Counted from the stretch's first letter, positions 12,419 through 26,386 are shown. The stretch is 64,000 bases of DNA from Apostichopus japonicus (GCF_037975245.1 NC_092568.1:36671001-36735000); one strand, 5' to 3'. Numbers and translations are program-made. Notes: a model not told the origin generated them from the letters alone.

Positions 12419-15059
12419 ACAGTTCTTTCGTGGGTTTAATGTAAGAAGGTTGTTGTGCAGTAGGTATACGGTATGTTTGTTGGTGGGGGGGGGGGCACTA
12501 TTTATGGAAAGCAACATTGATAAACCATGTCCATAACTTGTCTATGCAAATCAATATTTGAGTGCGCATACGAGATTGTACTGAGAGCCCCAAAGTATGA
12601 TTAGGGATATAAACTGGGTGGATGGTGGTGTAGATCTTGTTCACGATCTCTGCTTATGTAAGACTTTTACCAAGTTCTTTCATGCGGCCATGTGTTAATC
12701 CCCCCCCCCCCCTCCCCAACCTCCTGTGAAAGTCTCTGCTTTAAAAATTCAATCGGTTCAACTTTTAGGGACACATTGAAGTTAAATTAAACGTCCACAG
12801 GAAGAATTTGACCAATGAATGTAGATAACTTGGAGAACTTTCATTGATTTTGATTTTAATATAAATGCGTTAATTTATTCTTCATTTATTTATTCATTCC
12901 AGTATAAATATAAAATTTATAAATGAGGAGTCACAAAATACGTTAAGTCTCCGCCATGATGGTCGCTATTTTCGTTGGAATTGAAGAAACCAGTCCTCAA
13001 AGCTGGTTTGATGTCACACGTTTGAAAGTGTGTAAGGTGAAACGTCTTGAATGATTTGGAAATACTTGCACTCGCAAAGAAACATTACACTAGTTACAAC
13101 TGTTAGCCTTGAGGGGAGTGGAACACCCCTCCCACACCCCTCCCCCCAGCTAACAATAGTGTCTGTGCTCCTAGGTAGTTATTTGTTCAGATGAGGATAA
13201 ACTATTTAGCAAGACCCTGCAGTTTGTCAAACCTTCTATACTCAAGCTGAAAATGCACATGTTGTGGATATAAGGACAAGTACTTCATAACTAATGTAAC
13301 CAGTACATGTATACAACCATTAGAAGGCAGGGATAAATATGCACACTCTCCGTGTAATATAGTCAAGCTCAGAAACCAATTTATTTTCCAATTCCTCTCA
13401 ATTCATCATGAAGAATGACAGCAAAGTTGATAGAGTTTTGCTAAACTATGTCATGGAAAAGAAAAAGAAAAATGTCCCTCACCTCACCTCCCACTCACCA
13501 ATAATAATGTAAATATGTATGATGTAACTATCTGACAATCGCTGGGGCATTTTTGGAAAGCATTATTTAAACAACTTTCTGCATAACCTTTCTTAAATAT
13601 TTTTTTAATTCTTAATTTTGGGCTATATTATATGATATCGTTGAACCCTTTTTCACCTATTAGATCAATGAAGGTTCAACTATAAGGAATTATGTGTGTG
13701 ATAAAGGTTCCCCAAGGGTTAAGCAGAGGAGAGAATTGGGAAATCACATCACGAAAATTAGATGAAAGTTGAACAACGAAACAAGAGAAAAGGGAAAAAC
13801 AAGGCAAGAAAAATTTGTAATCTTTGATATAAGCTATGTATATATAATGACTTTAATTTACATACTTAATGTGAACACAGTGACCAGGCAAATATTTGTA
13901 CTGTAGAACTGCTGTAAAACATAGAGCTGAATGTAGTTGTTCTGGTTTATACAATTAGAAATGTTCATCTCAATCCCCACCCAATCCCCATCCCCCTTCC
14001 TCCCAATAAATTATAACAAAGAAAAATTTCTACTTATTGCAGTATCTTCCATAACAAAATTTTGATACAGTGAAAATGATATTTCAGACTTTCCTAATAC
14101 TGTACACTTGTTTTTGTTTTCAAGACTATTAGAAAGAGTATAGTAATTATATTTTGGGCAAAGTATGATTATGTAACAGATAATTACAAAAATGTTGCAT
14201 CTGAGAAAATTGTATTTTAGATGTCCAATCAGGCTAATCTGTCACTAGTGACTAAAATACTAAGTGTGATACACAAACTTTTTGAGGAAACTCCTTAGGT
14301 CTCAAGAAATGTTTTTCCGGATTTTTCTATTTAAAAGTTGGTATTTACCAAATGAACATTAATGTATAAAATGTGAACAAAGTCCTGTTTCAAAGTGCAG
14401 AAAGTGATAGTAGCACTTGCCTATTTTCTTTTTTAGCAATACACTTTGGAGACAGTAAGACTAATTTGTCCTTACGCATAAACGAATCAATCTCATATGG
14501 ATTTCCAGCATCGATGTGTTATGCACGACCATTTCATAGAAGCAAAAAAATCTGTTACGTAAAGCTAGACATCCAACAAAGAAAAGAAAAATGTTTGTAG
14601 CAAGTCATAAAAATATTTTGTGTATGTAGTGTTTGCTTCCCACACACATTAGGTCTGGCTCCAGGAGAGGAGTGTATACCTCCCCTCCCCCTCCCTTTTC
14701 AACATAACATAAAAGTTTAAAATAACTTATTAGCACAATTTGTTTTTTTTTCTGAGGAAGGGTGCTCCCAGACATCCTCCTGCGTGGGAAGTCGGCTTCA
14801 ATGCCCCCCATAGCTGCATCCTCTCCTTCATAAAATCCTGAATCTGCCCTGAATCTGCCCTTCAGAACGTATCACTGTCATCGAAACAGCTAACATGATC
14901 ATTTAGACGTTATCTTTCACTTTCTTCAATGTAGTTACAAGACTCAGCATCTTTTTGCTAGAATGACCGATCCAATGCAATGGTCTTGTATGAGGACCAT
15001 GATGACAATGCAAGCCTTCCTCAGCGATCCCTGGCTGGGATCCGATCGCAATCAGGGGA
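12419..15059. other. Intergenic, likely includes the 3' UTR of the CDIN1 homologue
   Basis: No exon recognised. The right-hand part lies just downstream of the minus-strand stop codon at 15060-15062 and should include that gene's 3' UTR. I could not pick one polyadenylation site. Minus-strand hexamers (TTTATT on the plus strand) occur near 13380 and 12870-12895, but both are far away. Confidence 0.4.
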
Positions 15060-18000
15060 TCACTCCGGCTCTTCTTCCTCGGGATCCCACTTTAAAGGGT
15101 ACGGGTCGAATCTGACTATTTCGATTTCTTCTGGTAGACGATCGGAGAGATGGATGCCGTGCTGTTTGCAGGCTTCGGCCAACTCATCGATGAACCCGAA
15201 CCAGTAGATCACCAGACCTGAGCCAAATCTGTAAAATCGTAAAATAAGAAACTGAAGTCATAAAAGGAAAGTCAACTAACATGTCCAAACAATAAATTAT
15301 AAAAAAATCAATATCATATAAATTTTACAAGACAGGCCCAAATATTGAAATTATTTGAAACATTTAAGCAACAAATAAAACAAAGCACTTTTTCTCATGT
15401 TTCCCCCCCCCCAAAAAAAAAATATATATATATATTAATATAGAAAAGTTAGTAAATAAATAAATCTGACAGGAAAGAAGATAATCTTAACATCTGTTTC
15501 TTATGTATGTATGTATGTATGTATATATGAAGGTTGAAATATAATGAAGGTTATAATAATGAAGGCTTATATATAATGAAGGCTTATATAATGAGGGTTG
15601 AAAATTATTCAAATTTAGCACTCTCTTAAGAGTGCAATTATCATTAACAGCTTCTAATACAAATACATAAAAGCAAAAAACACTTTGGTATGCATGACCT
15701 ACTTTATACAAATTTAAACAGAGAAAAAAGGAAAACCAAGATGCCACCAGTAACTTGCGGAATCCAAAACGGTTCAAACTTCTTTCTAAGAAAAGTTTCA
15801 CCTCCATATAGGTCGGTATAAGCACTCCAGCATTGTGAGAATACCGTCGACAGTGTTACGGACGTATTGAGCAAAGAGTATTTTGGGGGTACATGCATGA
15901 CCTACTTATAAAAGCAGTCTTTCAATAAAAAAAATAATCAGCTCAGGTTTTGCAGAAATAGAAACAAGCGCCATAAAATTGACTGTTTATTCACCTGTTG
16001 ATGTAACTGAAGTACTGGTCCTTGATGTACTGGTTGTGGCTCTTCTCGTCACCGAACGATGCTTTGCTCTCGATCCAGTTGATGACGTTGCCGTTCCATG
16101 CTGTAATTAACAGACACAACACCTGAGAACCTTTGAGGTGACATCATTTATGATGGAAACTTTCGGCAGCATTTTATATTTTTAATATGGATGTGACAAA
16201 AAAAAAATGGTAGTCGAAATCTATCAAGATACGAGAGAGAAAACTGGTGCGGCCAAGCAAGGAAGGTGCGAAACTGATTGATGTTCTACAAAAACTGTTA
16301 CGTGGGAGAAGCTTGCAGGTTGTCGCCAAACCTTTCAAGAGTACTTGACGGAGTACGTCCATATTTTGATGAGAAAGTTTGACAGCACCGAGGTGAGGTT
16401 TTTATCACATCGTGGTTGCCATCGCTCAAACTTAGGCAAAACCTGTAATAGGTCAATGATTAATTAATTGTTATCAGGTCTGCCATTTTACATATGGCCG
16501 TAATTGCTATAGATCTGCTATATTTATTGAATGAGTGAATTCTTGGAAGTTAACAAACATTATCAGGTACAGCATAGGTGTGCAAAGGGCAGCCCATGGC
16601 CCCCTTGTGCAAATTCTCCCCCCGGCTCGCAAGGTTTTCAAAACCCTATTAATGCGGCTTGCTAAGCCCTATAATATCAGAGCAATGCACTTATCAAACC
16701 GAAGAAACAACTGAAAACTTCACTTGATGACCAATAGGAAAAAAAGTAAAATATCAGAGATTTTATGTAGGGCCAACTTGTGACAGGAAATTTCAGCATA
16801 ACAGATGTACATATATTTAGAACTTTCGGAATATTTTAGTTCCCATTTAATGTAAAGATTTCTGCTTTCCTCATCGGAGTCGGTAATCCTTTTACATGTT
16901 ACCGCCTATGAATCGATGATTTTTTTTTTTTGACCGTGGCTCGTGAGATCGTTTTTCGTGCCCATCACTGAGTTACGGTAAAAAAATAATGTATTACCTA
17001 ATAACTTTTGACTCTTTGTTTATTTCAGGTCACTGATTGTCATCATTGAAGTCCAGTCAGTCATTGATTCATCTATAACATCCTCACTACAACATCCATA
17101 CATGAATATATTATAGTATGTTGATTGTACTAAACATGTTGCAACGAGGAAGTGCAATTTCTTGCACGTGTTTATCAACATTTAATCAGCTTGATCTGGT
17201 TTCACAAAAACCGTACTGTACTATAATTCAATTTTGCAAAACTTGTAGAAAATTAAAATTAAGGCTGACTGTGAACTGAAAATACAACTCACCAAAAGGG
17301 ACCTCCAGTTTGACATCGGGAGTTTTATCGTAACCTTTTACTCTCATATCATCTTCCGCTGTAAGAAAATGAGACGTTAAAGTACCATTGTCAAGTAGCT
17401 TTGTCATGAATTAAATTGATACAGACCAACAGGGGCGTATCCAGGGGGGGCGCAACAGGCGCGCGCCCCCCCTATTGGCCGTCACCAAAAAAAAAAAAAT
17501 TATGACGACCTTTATGTGAGATGTCGGTGATCGCTCAACCCCCCCCCCCCCCCGTATGCTTTATTTTTTGTTTGCCAAAAAAAGGTTCTGGCGAAGTTCG
17601 GCGGCATAATAGTTTTAGAAACATAGATGGTAATTGTGTTTGTATTATCGCGTAGCACAGGGTGAAATTGTCAACATCTACAGTCGCAAGCATCCACGAA
17701 GGATGACATTTCTTTACCCAATGGAAGAGAAGTAATTATCTCTGCATCAATTTCAGTCAAATTTAGCAGTAATGCAACCACTGTACAGTCAGACCATTTT
17801 GCTATTGTTGCCAAACTTCATGTTGTAAATCATTGATAAACTAAAGTAAAATTCATAAATTTCTTAAAGGCTTTGATGGTGAAACTTGGCAATCACCAGA
17901 TTTCCCAGTCGGTCACAAGTTTTACGAACACTAAGTGACATGCCAGCCATACTGAATTGTGCATTTTGTGTCCATTTTTACTGAAAATGTTGCTTATTAT

Positions 18001-20928
18001 TAAGGTGGAAAAATGGATCACATATGGCACCATTTTGCATTTCAGCCCTTCTTCGAAAGCAAAAACTGTCCACCCCTCCCCTTAGACCCATCCCCCAGGA
18101 CGGCGATCATCCATGCCTGACGCCCCCCCTAGTGGAAAATCCTGGATACGCCCCTGAGACCAGTGTGACAATACAATAGATATAAGAAATAAAAAGAGAA
18201 AGGCAGGGAGGGGGAAGGTGGGGAGGGAGGGAGGAACAAACAAAGTAGTCTTATCTTATCAGAGCTAAACAGTTTAAAATGTTTCTATTAGATATTAGTC
18301 ACAAACAGATAAATTGACAAAATCTTCGAAAATACATCTGCCAACTTCCTGAAAATATTTGAGAAACCAGGTTTTATATCATTTCATATCATCTTCCGCT
18401 GTGAGACAATGAGACGTTAAAATACCATTGTCAAGTTGCTTCGTCATGAATTAAATTAATACAGACCAATGTGACAATACAATAGATATAAGAAATAATA
18501 ATGTGAGACAATGAGACGTTAAAGTACCATTGTAAAGTTGCTTCCTCATGAATTAAATTAATACAGACCAATGTGACAATACAATAGATATAAGAAATAA
18601 TAATGTGAGACAATGAGACGTTAAAGTACCATTGTAAAGTTGCTTCGTCATGAATTAAATTAATACAGACCAATGTGACAGTACAATAGATATAAGAAAT
18701 AATAAGGGAAACGGCAGGGGGGGGGGGAGAGAGGGAGGGAGGAACAAGCAAAGTAGTCTTATCTTATCAGAGCTAAAAAGTTTAAAATGTTTCTATTAGA
18801 TATTAGTCACAAACAGATAAATTGACAAAGTCTTCCAAAAAAATATCTGCCAACTTCCGAAAATATTTGAGAAACCAGGTTTTATGATATTCAAATGAAT
18901 ATTGATTGCTTTAATCTGATATGTTGTAGATTCCAGGGAGCCATAAATGTATCAGAAAGCATATTAAATATGACCAAAATCAATGTAAGGGCATTATGAT
19001 TATTGAAGTGCTCTTGTAAATCATTGCCAAACTATGGGCTTGCTATTGTCAAAAGTTTCAACGACTTTAGGCGCGAGCTTTGGCTGACCAGACCCGCCTA
19101 TTTCTGGTGTTAAAATGCTACGATTGATATAATCTCTATTCCACCATGGTGGTTCAGGTTAGACTTCTCTCTCTGAATAACTTTTCAACTGTAATCCTAC
19201 ATTAAAGTAAAAAAAAAATAGCATTTTATAAACTTACTCATGAAATCGAATCGATACTCCTTCAACTTGTTGATGAGAAAAACTTCTTTTTCAATACCGA
19301 CAGATCTGTGCTAGACAGTTAAAGAAAGACTCAAAAACCTTGAATTATTACTTGAACATATCTTGGCTTAACAATGCTAATTATAAAAAAGACATGTTTT
19401 GAGTATAGACTGCAAAATGATATTAATGGAGAGGTTTGATTGCAAAGTGATATGCATAGGCAGCGTAAACTTGTAATTATGGTTGTCTTCATTATGGTTG
19501 TCTGAACAGCGAATCTGGTTGTCCAAAAAATATAGCAAAGTCAAAAACAAGAATCACTAATAAGTACATTGTAGGAGAGATGTGAAGGTTTGGTGAATGG
19601 AACACCAGCTTTGTGCCAAGTGAAACTCTCCTTTGGTTGGATCGTAGGTCTACAACTAATTTTGTTTTAGTTCAGTATCAGTTCAGTAAGTGACAGAGTA
19701 TGATACCAATTATTTAGTTCATATGAATTTGATTTGAAGATTTAATTCTTCGCAAAATGACCACCAAAGCTGATTTCGGTTGTTCCTTTGTTTTTCCTTT
19801 TCGGATGATCGGATTATCATTTTTACTGTTTGCCCTCATCGGGGTGGATGGGGGCAAAAACTTCTGCATAGCATCATACTGTTGTTCTAAACTGTTATCA
19901 AGACCAGTTTACACCCACTTTATTTTCTGAAGAGAAATTACTGCTTCTCAACAGTTTTCAGTTTTGTCTCTTTGAGGGCAAATTCTGCATATCTCAGAAG
20001 AGTGACACAACAAAGTGGCACACTTTAACATATTGCCATTTTTTTTAACACACACAGACAAATTAAGTGAGTCAAAATCTCTACCTATTAAGTATAGGGA
20101 AAAAGTCCTTGAGTCAAATCAAATTTGACACCATTCCAAACACCCAAAGTTTACAATGTGAGCTGCACAATGGATGCAAATATATGGTGCACGAGAGATG
20201 TCAAAATTGTGCAAACATATTTAATAACGAAAAAATGGTCCACAGTACAAACTGATACTGTTCAGTCCTGACTGGCAAAAAGAACATGAGGAAAAAAGGA
20301 TACTGTTTGATAGCTTCCACGTAAGGGCCGTAACAAGGGTCCTTTAAATTGCACTGTGAGAAGAAGAAAAATTGATATTTACAAGAAATAATTACAGATC
20401 ATCAGTTTTGCTCTCCTGAAAATTTTGACACTGTTATTGGATGACTTCAGACAGATTATATTAGTCTTGATATGCAAGTCCAAAGAAATAGGAAAAAATA
20501 TAAGCGTTAGTAGTTTTCTCTTTTCTGATTTTCACCATATCCAGATTAAATTTGCTAAATCTCTGGTGATGACATCTGCTCCTCTGTGCGGGTCTAAATG
20601 TTAATGATAATTCTTGGCAAGTTTGAAATGCATTGTAACACATGTTATCTGAGACCATAACTGTGTACTGAGTCTGACAGAGGTGTCTTTTAACAGTCTG
20701 TATTATATATCAAACTTAAGAAGCGCTCCAAAACTTTTCGTAAGGACCTTACTTGAGATTTTCTTTTATGACCCTCCGAATAATATTTGAGGAGTGTTAT
20801 ATCAGACAATTCTAGTGTCTTGAGGGGTCTGAGGGGTTGTAGCAATGCTTACTGAAGGTTAAGGATGAGTGACTATTATTTATGTCAAAGTATAAGGTTG
20901 AGTGACAATTATATATATATTATATATA

Positions 20929-20978
<50 letters not shown>

Positions 20979-23900
20979 TATAGAATATTTTTTTGTAAAA
21001 ACTCATTTATAACTGCTCTTTCTTTCCAATTTGGAGAAAATTACAGCCTTTGTCGTTTTACTTTCTGCTCTTTTCAACCTCTGTTTATTCGATTATCTTC
21101 TTAAAATTATTTTGGTTTTCACTAACAAGGAGCTCCCTTTCTTAATTGTTTATATCAACATATATTTCTTTCTTGTTTATATTTTATTTTCAAATTTTTT
21201 TATACTTTTTTTTACTCTTCCTATTTATAAAATGGTTGAATTTATACTGGAATAAACTGGACATTTGACTTTCCAGCATATCTGAAGACCTAACCTTGCC
21301 AGTTGTAACTTATCCACAGACGATCAGTTGCAGTTAACAAGTTTGGCTGGTTCAAACTGCAACAGGATACAGACCATTCACTAACATGATTGAATACTTC
21401 ATTTCAAAGCAAACACAAAATAAACTATTGATTGTCTTTTCACCACAAACATAGAACTACAAACAACTTCATAAAGAAAACTTTGCACTTTAGAGAGATG
21501 TTGTTTTTTTTTGGGGGGGGGGGGGGTTGTTAACTTGCAGTACTATTGCAGTACTATTTAAGCCAATTATTATTCTCCTTTATAGGTAATGGAGAAGGAA
21601 ACTCTCACATGCTATAAAAAATAAATAGTTTAATCATTTCTAGTACATAATAACTTTCCATTTGGCCAACAAACTACTATTGAAGATTTCATTGCTGGTC
21701 AATGGTACTGAAATCACCGTATATACTAAACACTATATATTCTCTGTAGTTTGATATTTCTTAACCAAAACCAAAATGCATTCCACAATGTATAACACTG
21801 CTGGAACTATGGATTATAATTACATGGGACTAATCCTTTCTTTCAAATTGAAAACAAACGATTACACAAAGTGGCGTGTGACTGGTGTGGTAGAGTTGAT
21901 TCATGGATACCTTAGCCTTACCAGTTGAACCTGTATGGAGAGGGCGCCATCCTCAATCAAGTGTGGCTCCTTCATCAGACGGGTCACCTCAGACTTTAAC
22001 ACTGTGTATAAAGGACGATACTTGCAATTTTAAAAAGTAACTGGATGCTTTCATTACTGAATAATCAATTTACCATAGCACATTGCATTTATACTGAGTG
22101 GTTTTCTTTATTTAGCCTCAAGAGCAACCAGACAAGCCAAATGACTTATGGATCCTTTGTCACGTATCAAATGAGAATATTTAATATAATATACTGCTAT
22201 AATGGTATTACATATGCATTAGATGCACGTGTGCAAACATTGCACTACATTTGTTGCATCTGCACAGGCTGTATGTTAATGAGTTGTGCATTTGCATATT
22301 GGTATATGAGTTAAAGAATGCTGTCTGCTCGTCCTTGTTCACCCTGTCTTTCCATCTGTCAACACGTAATCTTGGACATATCGTCCCTGATATGTCCTGT
22401 ACAGCATGACTATGTTATGCAATAAAATATAAAATATGTTAACACTCAACGTCGACTGTGTTCTACTTGATTGCTCAAAGAACTCATTATCTAAATAGAG
22501 AAACATGACAACTGCAGTCACAAGATTTCACAAGATCAGCAAGGTTCTCTTGCTCTTGTGGATCTCTTTACAAGTTTGCCAGCTTTTCATAATTTCTCTT
22601 GACCTCAAAATGAACTTTGACCAGCACAGAAAACAAAAGGATTCTTGCATCCACTAAGGTGGTAACCAAAGTTGGTTTTAAAATTCACGTTAATGGTCTC
22701 GTGAATGGTTCCTTCACTGGCAAAGGGTTGTTTTATTTGGATGTACATCTGACAGTTCCCCATATAGATGTAGAAGTCACAATGGTCATTTTTTTGCTGC
22801 ACTCTTTCTCATGGGTTTACCTTAAGCCTCTAAAGCATGGGTTCCCTAACTGGGGTGCATGAACCCCAGGGGGTGCGTGAGTCCATCCCAGGGGGTTCGT
22901 GAGACGTTTTTGAAAGTCAAAACTAGAGTACTTTTGTTGAACTAAAATCTGATATATTATATAATTTAGTAATGTACAAAAGTCAGACCTTTTTGCATTC
23001 CATATTCATATGTTGCCATAGTAGTACTGTACCGTGCATGTGATAAATAACTGAATTATGAAACAGACACAGGCCACATGACTCTGGTGAAGTTGGTGTA
23101 TACAGTACGTCGTGAAAATTAAGAGCTGTTCTGATCTTGAAGTTTCCAAACAAATTTTTTTTATCTCTTGTTTTTTTTCCCATTACAATATTACACTATG
23201 AACTTGATCTTTTACGAAGCACTGTTATGCGTATTATTGTATAATAATGACTCAGATCGTGTCCGAAAAGTTGGGGGTTCGTAGACAACTCTGACATCCG
23301 CAGGAGGTTCGTGGGGGGATAAAGTTAGGGAAACCCTGCTCTAAAGTAAGAAACCCTTTTAAACTCTCTGTATTTATTTTCTTATCAATAGTCCAAAGGG
23401 TAATGTTCCTAGAGAGGAGAGGAAACCGACCTTTGTGTGGCTCTTCATCACCGTCAGCTCTCTCCTGGAGATGATTTTCGAGGACAATTCTAGCTAGAAG
23501 TGCAGGAGACATGTCAGCCTGGGGATGAAGATGGAAACTGAACATAAAATAAATATTTGTATCAATTTCAAGTTAAAATCATAAAATATACTTGCTGACT
23601 ATTTTTCTGGTTCATTTAGGAAGTCGTAGTATTTGTATTTTTTATTTGTTGGCAATAACAACAAGCTGAGTAAAAAAACAGGCTGAGTAAAAGTTGTATT
23701 TAATTAAGGTTAAAGGAACTCTTTCGAGTTGCATTTGATAAAATCTTCGCTACAATGCAGTAATGAAATCCCTAGAAAATGCAGTTAATTAAGATTGACA
23801 AGTCAAGTTTATTGCTTCAAACTAATGGAAGAAACAGTCTTATTTTTGGGGGAAAGTTTGTATTGGAAATTTGCAGATGATTAATAATCATAATAATGAT

Positions 23901-26386
23901 GTGAAATTGTCTAGGTGATGATATGCTGAATTAGTTTAATCAGTTGTCATCTTAATTGGATATTTGTTGTTAGGTTAGGTGAGGTCAGCAAACCAATGCA
24001 AATAGATGCCTCTATTTTAACAAAATGTTGCTAGAATCACAATAACTTTGTACTTCTTCAGCAATGTTGATCAGCACAGGCTTTCTTTCATTGCCTTTGA
24101 TTCTTGAATGATATCTATAAGGAAAAAGCAAAAAAAAAATTGAATAAACACAAATTCTGGTCCATAAAATTAATAATCATCATAAGTAATATTTATACAG
24201 CGCATAATCAGCAAAGCTGCTCAAAACGCTTTAAAAATGTAAAACCTAAAAACAAATAGTAACAAAAACCTAAATATTAAATATAGAACCAATAAGGCAT
24301 AAAATGTAAAAGCCTAAAGCAACCATATAAAAAAAAAACACCCGTACTAAACCATAATAAATAAAGCCCTAAACGGATATAGTTCAAATTCAGAAATATG
24401 TAAATAGTAAAATAGTTTTATTAATAAGTGAGGTTTCAATTAAACTGGGACCAGAGAACCAACATTATACCTAGCCATGTTTTATATGATAGCATGATAT
24501 ACAACACTTTATCTTGATTCACTATTGACCTACATACCTTACCCAAGCTGTACTTTGGAGTTACTCAGGCATTCATACTTTTACCTCTATTGACCTAAAA
24601 GGAGATTTGACCTACACAAAAACAACAGTGCTTTTGTTCTCTCTTAGCTGGATCTACAAGTCAAATATGAAGTTCATTCCAACTTTACTTTCTTTTTGGT
24701 GTTTCCCATGTTTTCTACTATATTGCCCTCACATAATCTTTTGATTTCCACCAATTTCTTCATGGTTCTTGTATTAACCAACATGGGGATGGGGAGGGGG
24801 AGGAGGATCTACATACAAAGTACATTATTAAAAGCAGGTTTCATATGCCCACAAACACATGGCATCACCACGGCTTAGATTCATTTTGAAATGAAGGCAA
24901 CGACATAACTTTATAAGGTTTTTTTCCAGTTGCCCCAAAGAGAACCAAGTCTTACCTTTCGGTTGTGTGAAAAAAATTTACCATTATATTTGTTTAATTC
25001 ACAATCTTCAAAGTGATGGATGGTGATACAAATTTATCATTTAGGGGCAGTGGGGGAGGAGGTATTTAGTTACACTGTAATCTGAATTTGATGTTAAAAG
25101 CTAGTCGTCCACCTGATGACATCCAGAGCTGATTTTGGTCATCAAAACAGAATTTGGTTGGACAACTATGAACAGTTTTCCAAGAGTGTAGAAAGCCAGA
25201 ATTCATCAGGTATGACTACAATTACCTTCTCAAGAACTCCTTGACAGCCTGAGGTTTCTGATGAGATGCCAATGTTCTTTTCATTTTATTCTGAAATGAA
25301 AGAAACAAAAAATGTAAGCACAAAGTTGCATTTATTTACTCATAGTGTAAATGGTCACTTCAAATTCCAACAGGTTCACTAAATTACCAAGAACTATGTT
25401 TTGTATGATGGTTATAACTTCTTCTTTTTGCAAATGATAGTTCCATTTAGAGCCAAGGGGTGGTCTGGGGGGGGGACACACGCCCTCCCCAAAAACATTG
25501 TGGCCCCCCAGATGCGATTTGTTATGTTAAAAAAAATACTCAAACAAAAATGTTTTTTAACAAAGGACGAAACGTATTATGTTCATCAGTACAACTTCTT
25601 TCCACCGACAATAACAATAACCAATTGTTTTCTCACTAACAAGGTCACAGAGGCCCCGGCGTGAACCGCTAGTGCTTAAACTTCACTACTATCCTGCATG
25701 AATTTCAATTTCAACACTTGTATTTAAAGACATTATCAAAGCAAAAGGGTTAATTTCCATTTTATCTAAAACTTTTTGATTCACCTCAATTAAAAACATA
25801 AATATTGGACAGACTAAGCATGAAAATTCTTGAACATAAAGTTACTTCAAGTTGCAAAATATATTGTGACATCAATGAAAGAACCGACACAGGTCGTGTA
25901 CAGTAAAAACTGCAAAGCTGGGAAACAACATTGTAGGATTTATAAATTTACTAAACTCTTACTGTACATACCTGGACAATCTGTGCATGTATGCTTCGCA
26001 GGGTCTCAATAGAAGTACTTGAGGCAAAAAGAAGATACACTGACGTTAATACAGATGAACATCAGAGATTGTGATAAAACAAACTTGCAATAGAAATCAG
26101 TTTCCATTAGTAACAGCACTTTTACCTTGCCATAATGCTATGTCTGTTAATACATATTTGTTGCAGTTCAATATTTATGATGATAATCATGACATGAACA
26201 GTAGGAATTTGGAAGTGTTTTACACTCCAGTTTATACATGAGCTTGAAAATGTTTTGAAAGTTGATGTTTCAGAATACTTACTCAGAAAATTGGTGGCCG
26301 ACATCTTTGAAACTTTGCGTTGTTCCATGAAAGGATTTCTGTGATAGTTTATCTTTAATCTGCTCATACCGAAACAACTTCATCAT
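15060..26386 (-). CDS. CDIN1: CDIN1 (C15orf41) homologue, predicted PD-(D/E)XK nuclease, 11 coding exons
   Basis: Coding exons on the complement, first to last: 26283-26386, 25972-26017, 25226-25290, 24054-24114, 23431-23518, 21922-22001, 20304-20353, 19238-19305, 17293-17358, 15995-16100, 15060-15228. All junctions are AG acceptors and GT donors, and phases agree across every join. The sum is 903 bases, giving 300 residues against 281 in human. Matches to the human family protein run end to end: [13 protein letters not shown], then [11 protein letters not shown], then [15 protein letters not shown], then [16 protein letters not shown] near the C terminus. D202 of KTPD, E220 and K222 of IESK form the PD-(D/E)XK pattern predicted for this family, so the metal-binding core looks intact. 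Human CDIN1 binds codanin-1 and is mutated in congenital dyserythropoietic anaemia type I. The ATG at 26384-26386 is followed by a second ATG; the exon opens at 26395, so a 5' UTR exon lies upstream. The donor of exon 5 (GTCGGT) is weak. Confidence 0.93.
16573..16970. mobile_element. Candidate hAT-like MITE in a CDIN1 intron
   Basis: The left end reads CATAGGTGTGCAAA and the complement of the right end reads CAGTGATGGGCAC. Both have the CA.xGxTGxGCA shape of hAT termini. The flanks AGGTACAG (16565-16572) and AGTTACGG (16971-16978) agree at six of eight positions, as an aged 8-bp target duplication would. No coding capacity is visible in the 398 bases. Confidence 0.5.
17343..18885. repeat. Intronic tandem duplication with partial exon copy and an inner triplication
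   Basis: Copy 1 begins in CDIN1 exon 17293-17358 (its last 15 or so bases, 'catatcatcttccgct') and runs to about 18375, interrupted by the element at 17430-18156. Copy 2 begins at about 18385 with the same exon fragment and runs to about 18885. Inside copy 2 a 102-base unit starting 'gtgagacaatgagacg' occurs three times, at 18401, 18503 and 18605. Both copies share the tail with a purine-rich tract, then 'caaagtagtcttatcttatc'. Confidence 0.85.
17430..18156. mobile_element. TIR element (X-type ends) inserted in duplicated CDIN1 intron
   Basis: Ends are CAGGGGCGTATCCAGG and, on the other side, its complement CCTGGATACGCCCCTG: a 16-bp perfect terminal repeat. The flanks AGACCAA (17423-17429) and AGACCAG (18157-18163) look like a 7-bp target duplication with one change. 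The second intron copies at 18468 and beyond read 'cagaccaatgtgac' without the element and serve as empty sites. The same termini, with T for one G, mark the X elements at 50-56 kb. No transposase frame seen in 727 bases. Superfamily uncertain; hAT-like by terminal sequence. Confidence 0.75.
20909..20971. repeat. TA microsatellite
   Basis: Alternating TA in a CDIN1 intron, with three short breaks. It has no associated tRNA-like head, unlike the tract at 12.1 kb. Confidence 0.75.
22836..23338. mobile_element. hAT-like MITE, 503 bp, perfect 8-bp target duplication
   Basis: The left end is CATGGGTTCCCTAACT and the complement of the right end is CAGGGTTTCCCTAACT. Perfect copies of CTCTAAAG flank it at 22828-22835 and 23339-23346. 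An 8-bp duplication with CAGGG-like termini is the hAT signature. Internal repeats of 'ggttcgt' lie near both ends ('gggggttcgtgag', 'aggaggttcgtgg'), plausibly subterminal transposase sites. The interior has no recognisable transposase. It sits in a CDIN1 intron. Confidence 0.85.
24170..24260. repeat. Probable dispersed repeat fragment in a CDIN1 intron
   Basis: The stretch 'tatttatacagcgcat' followed by 'aaagctgctcaaaacgc' resembles a short motif seen in many marine invertebrate genomes. I cannot name the family from the sequence alone, and no termini were found. Confidence 0.25.

Noticed and set aside
18431-18751. 106-codon minus-strand frame with a repeated [19 protein letters not shown] peptide
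   Set aside because: The peptide repeat is just the 102-bp intronic tandem repeat, whose length is a multiple of three.
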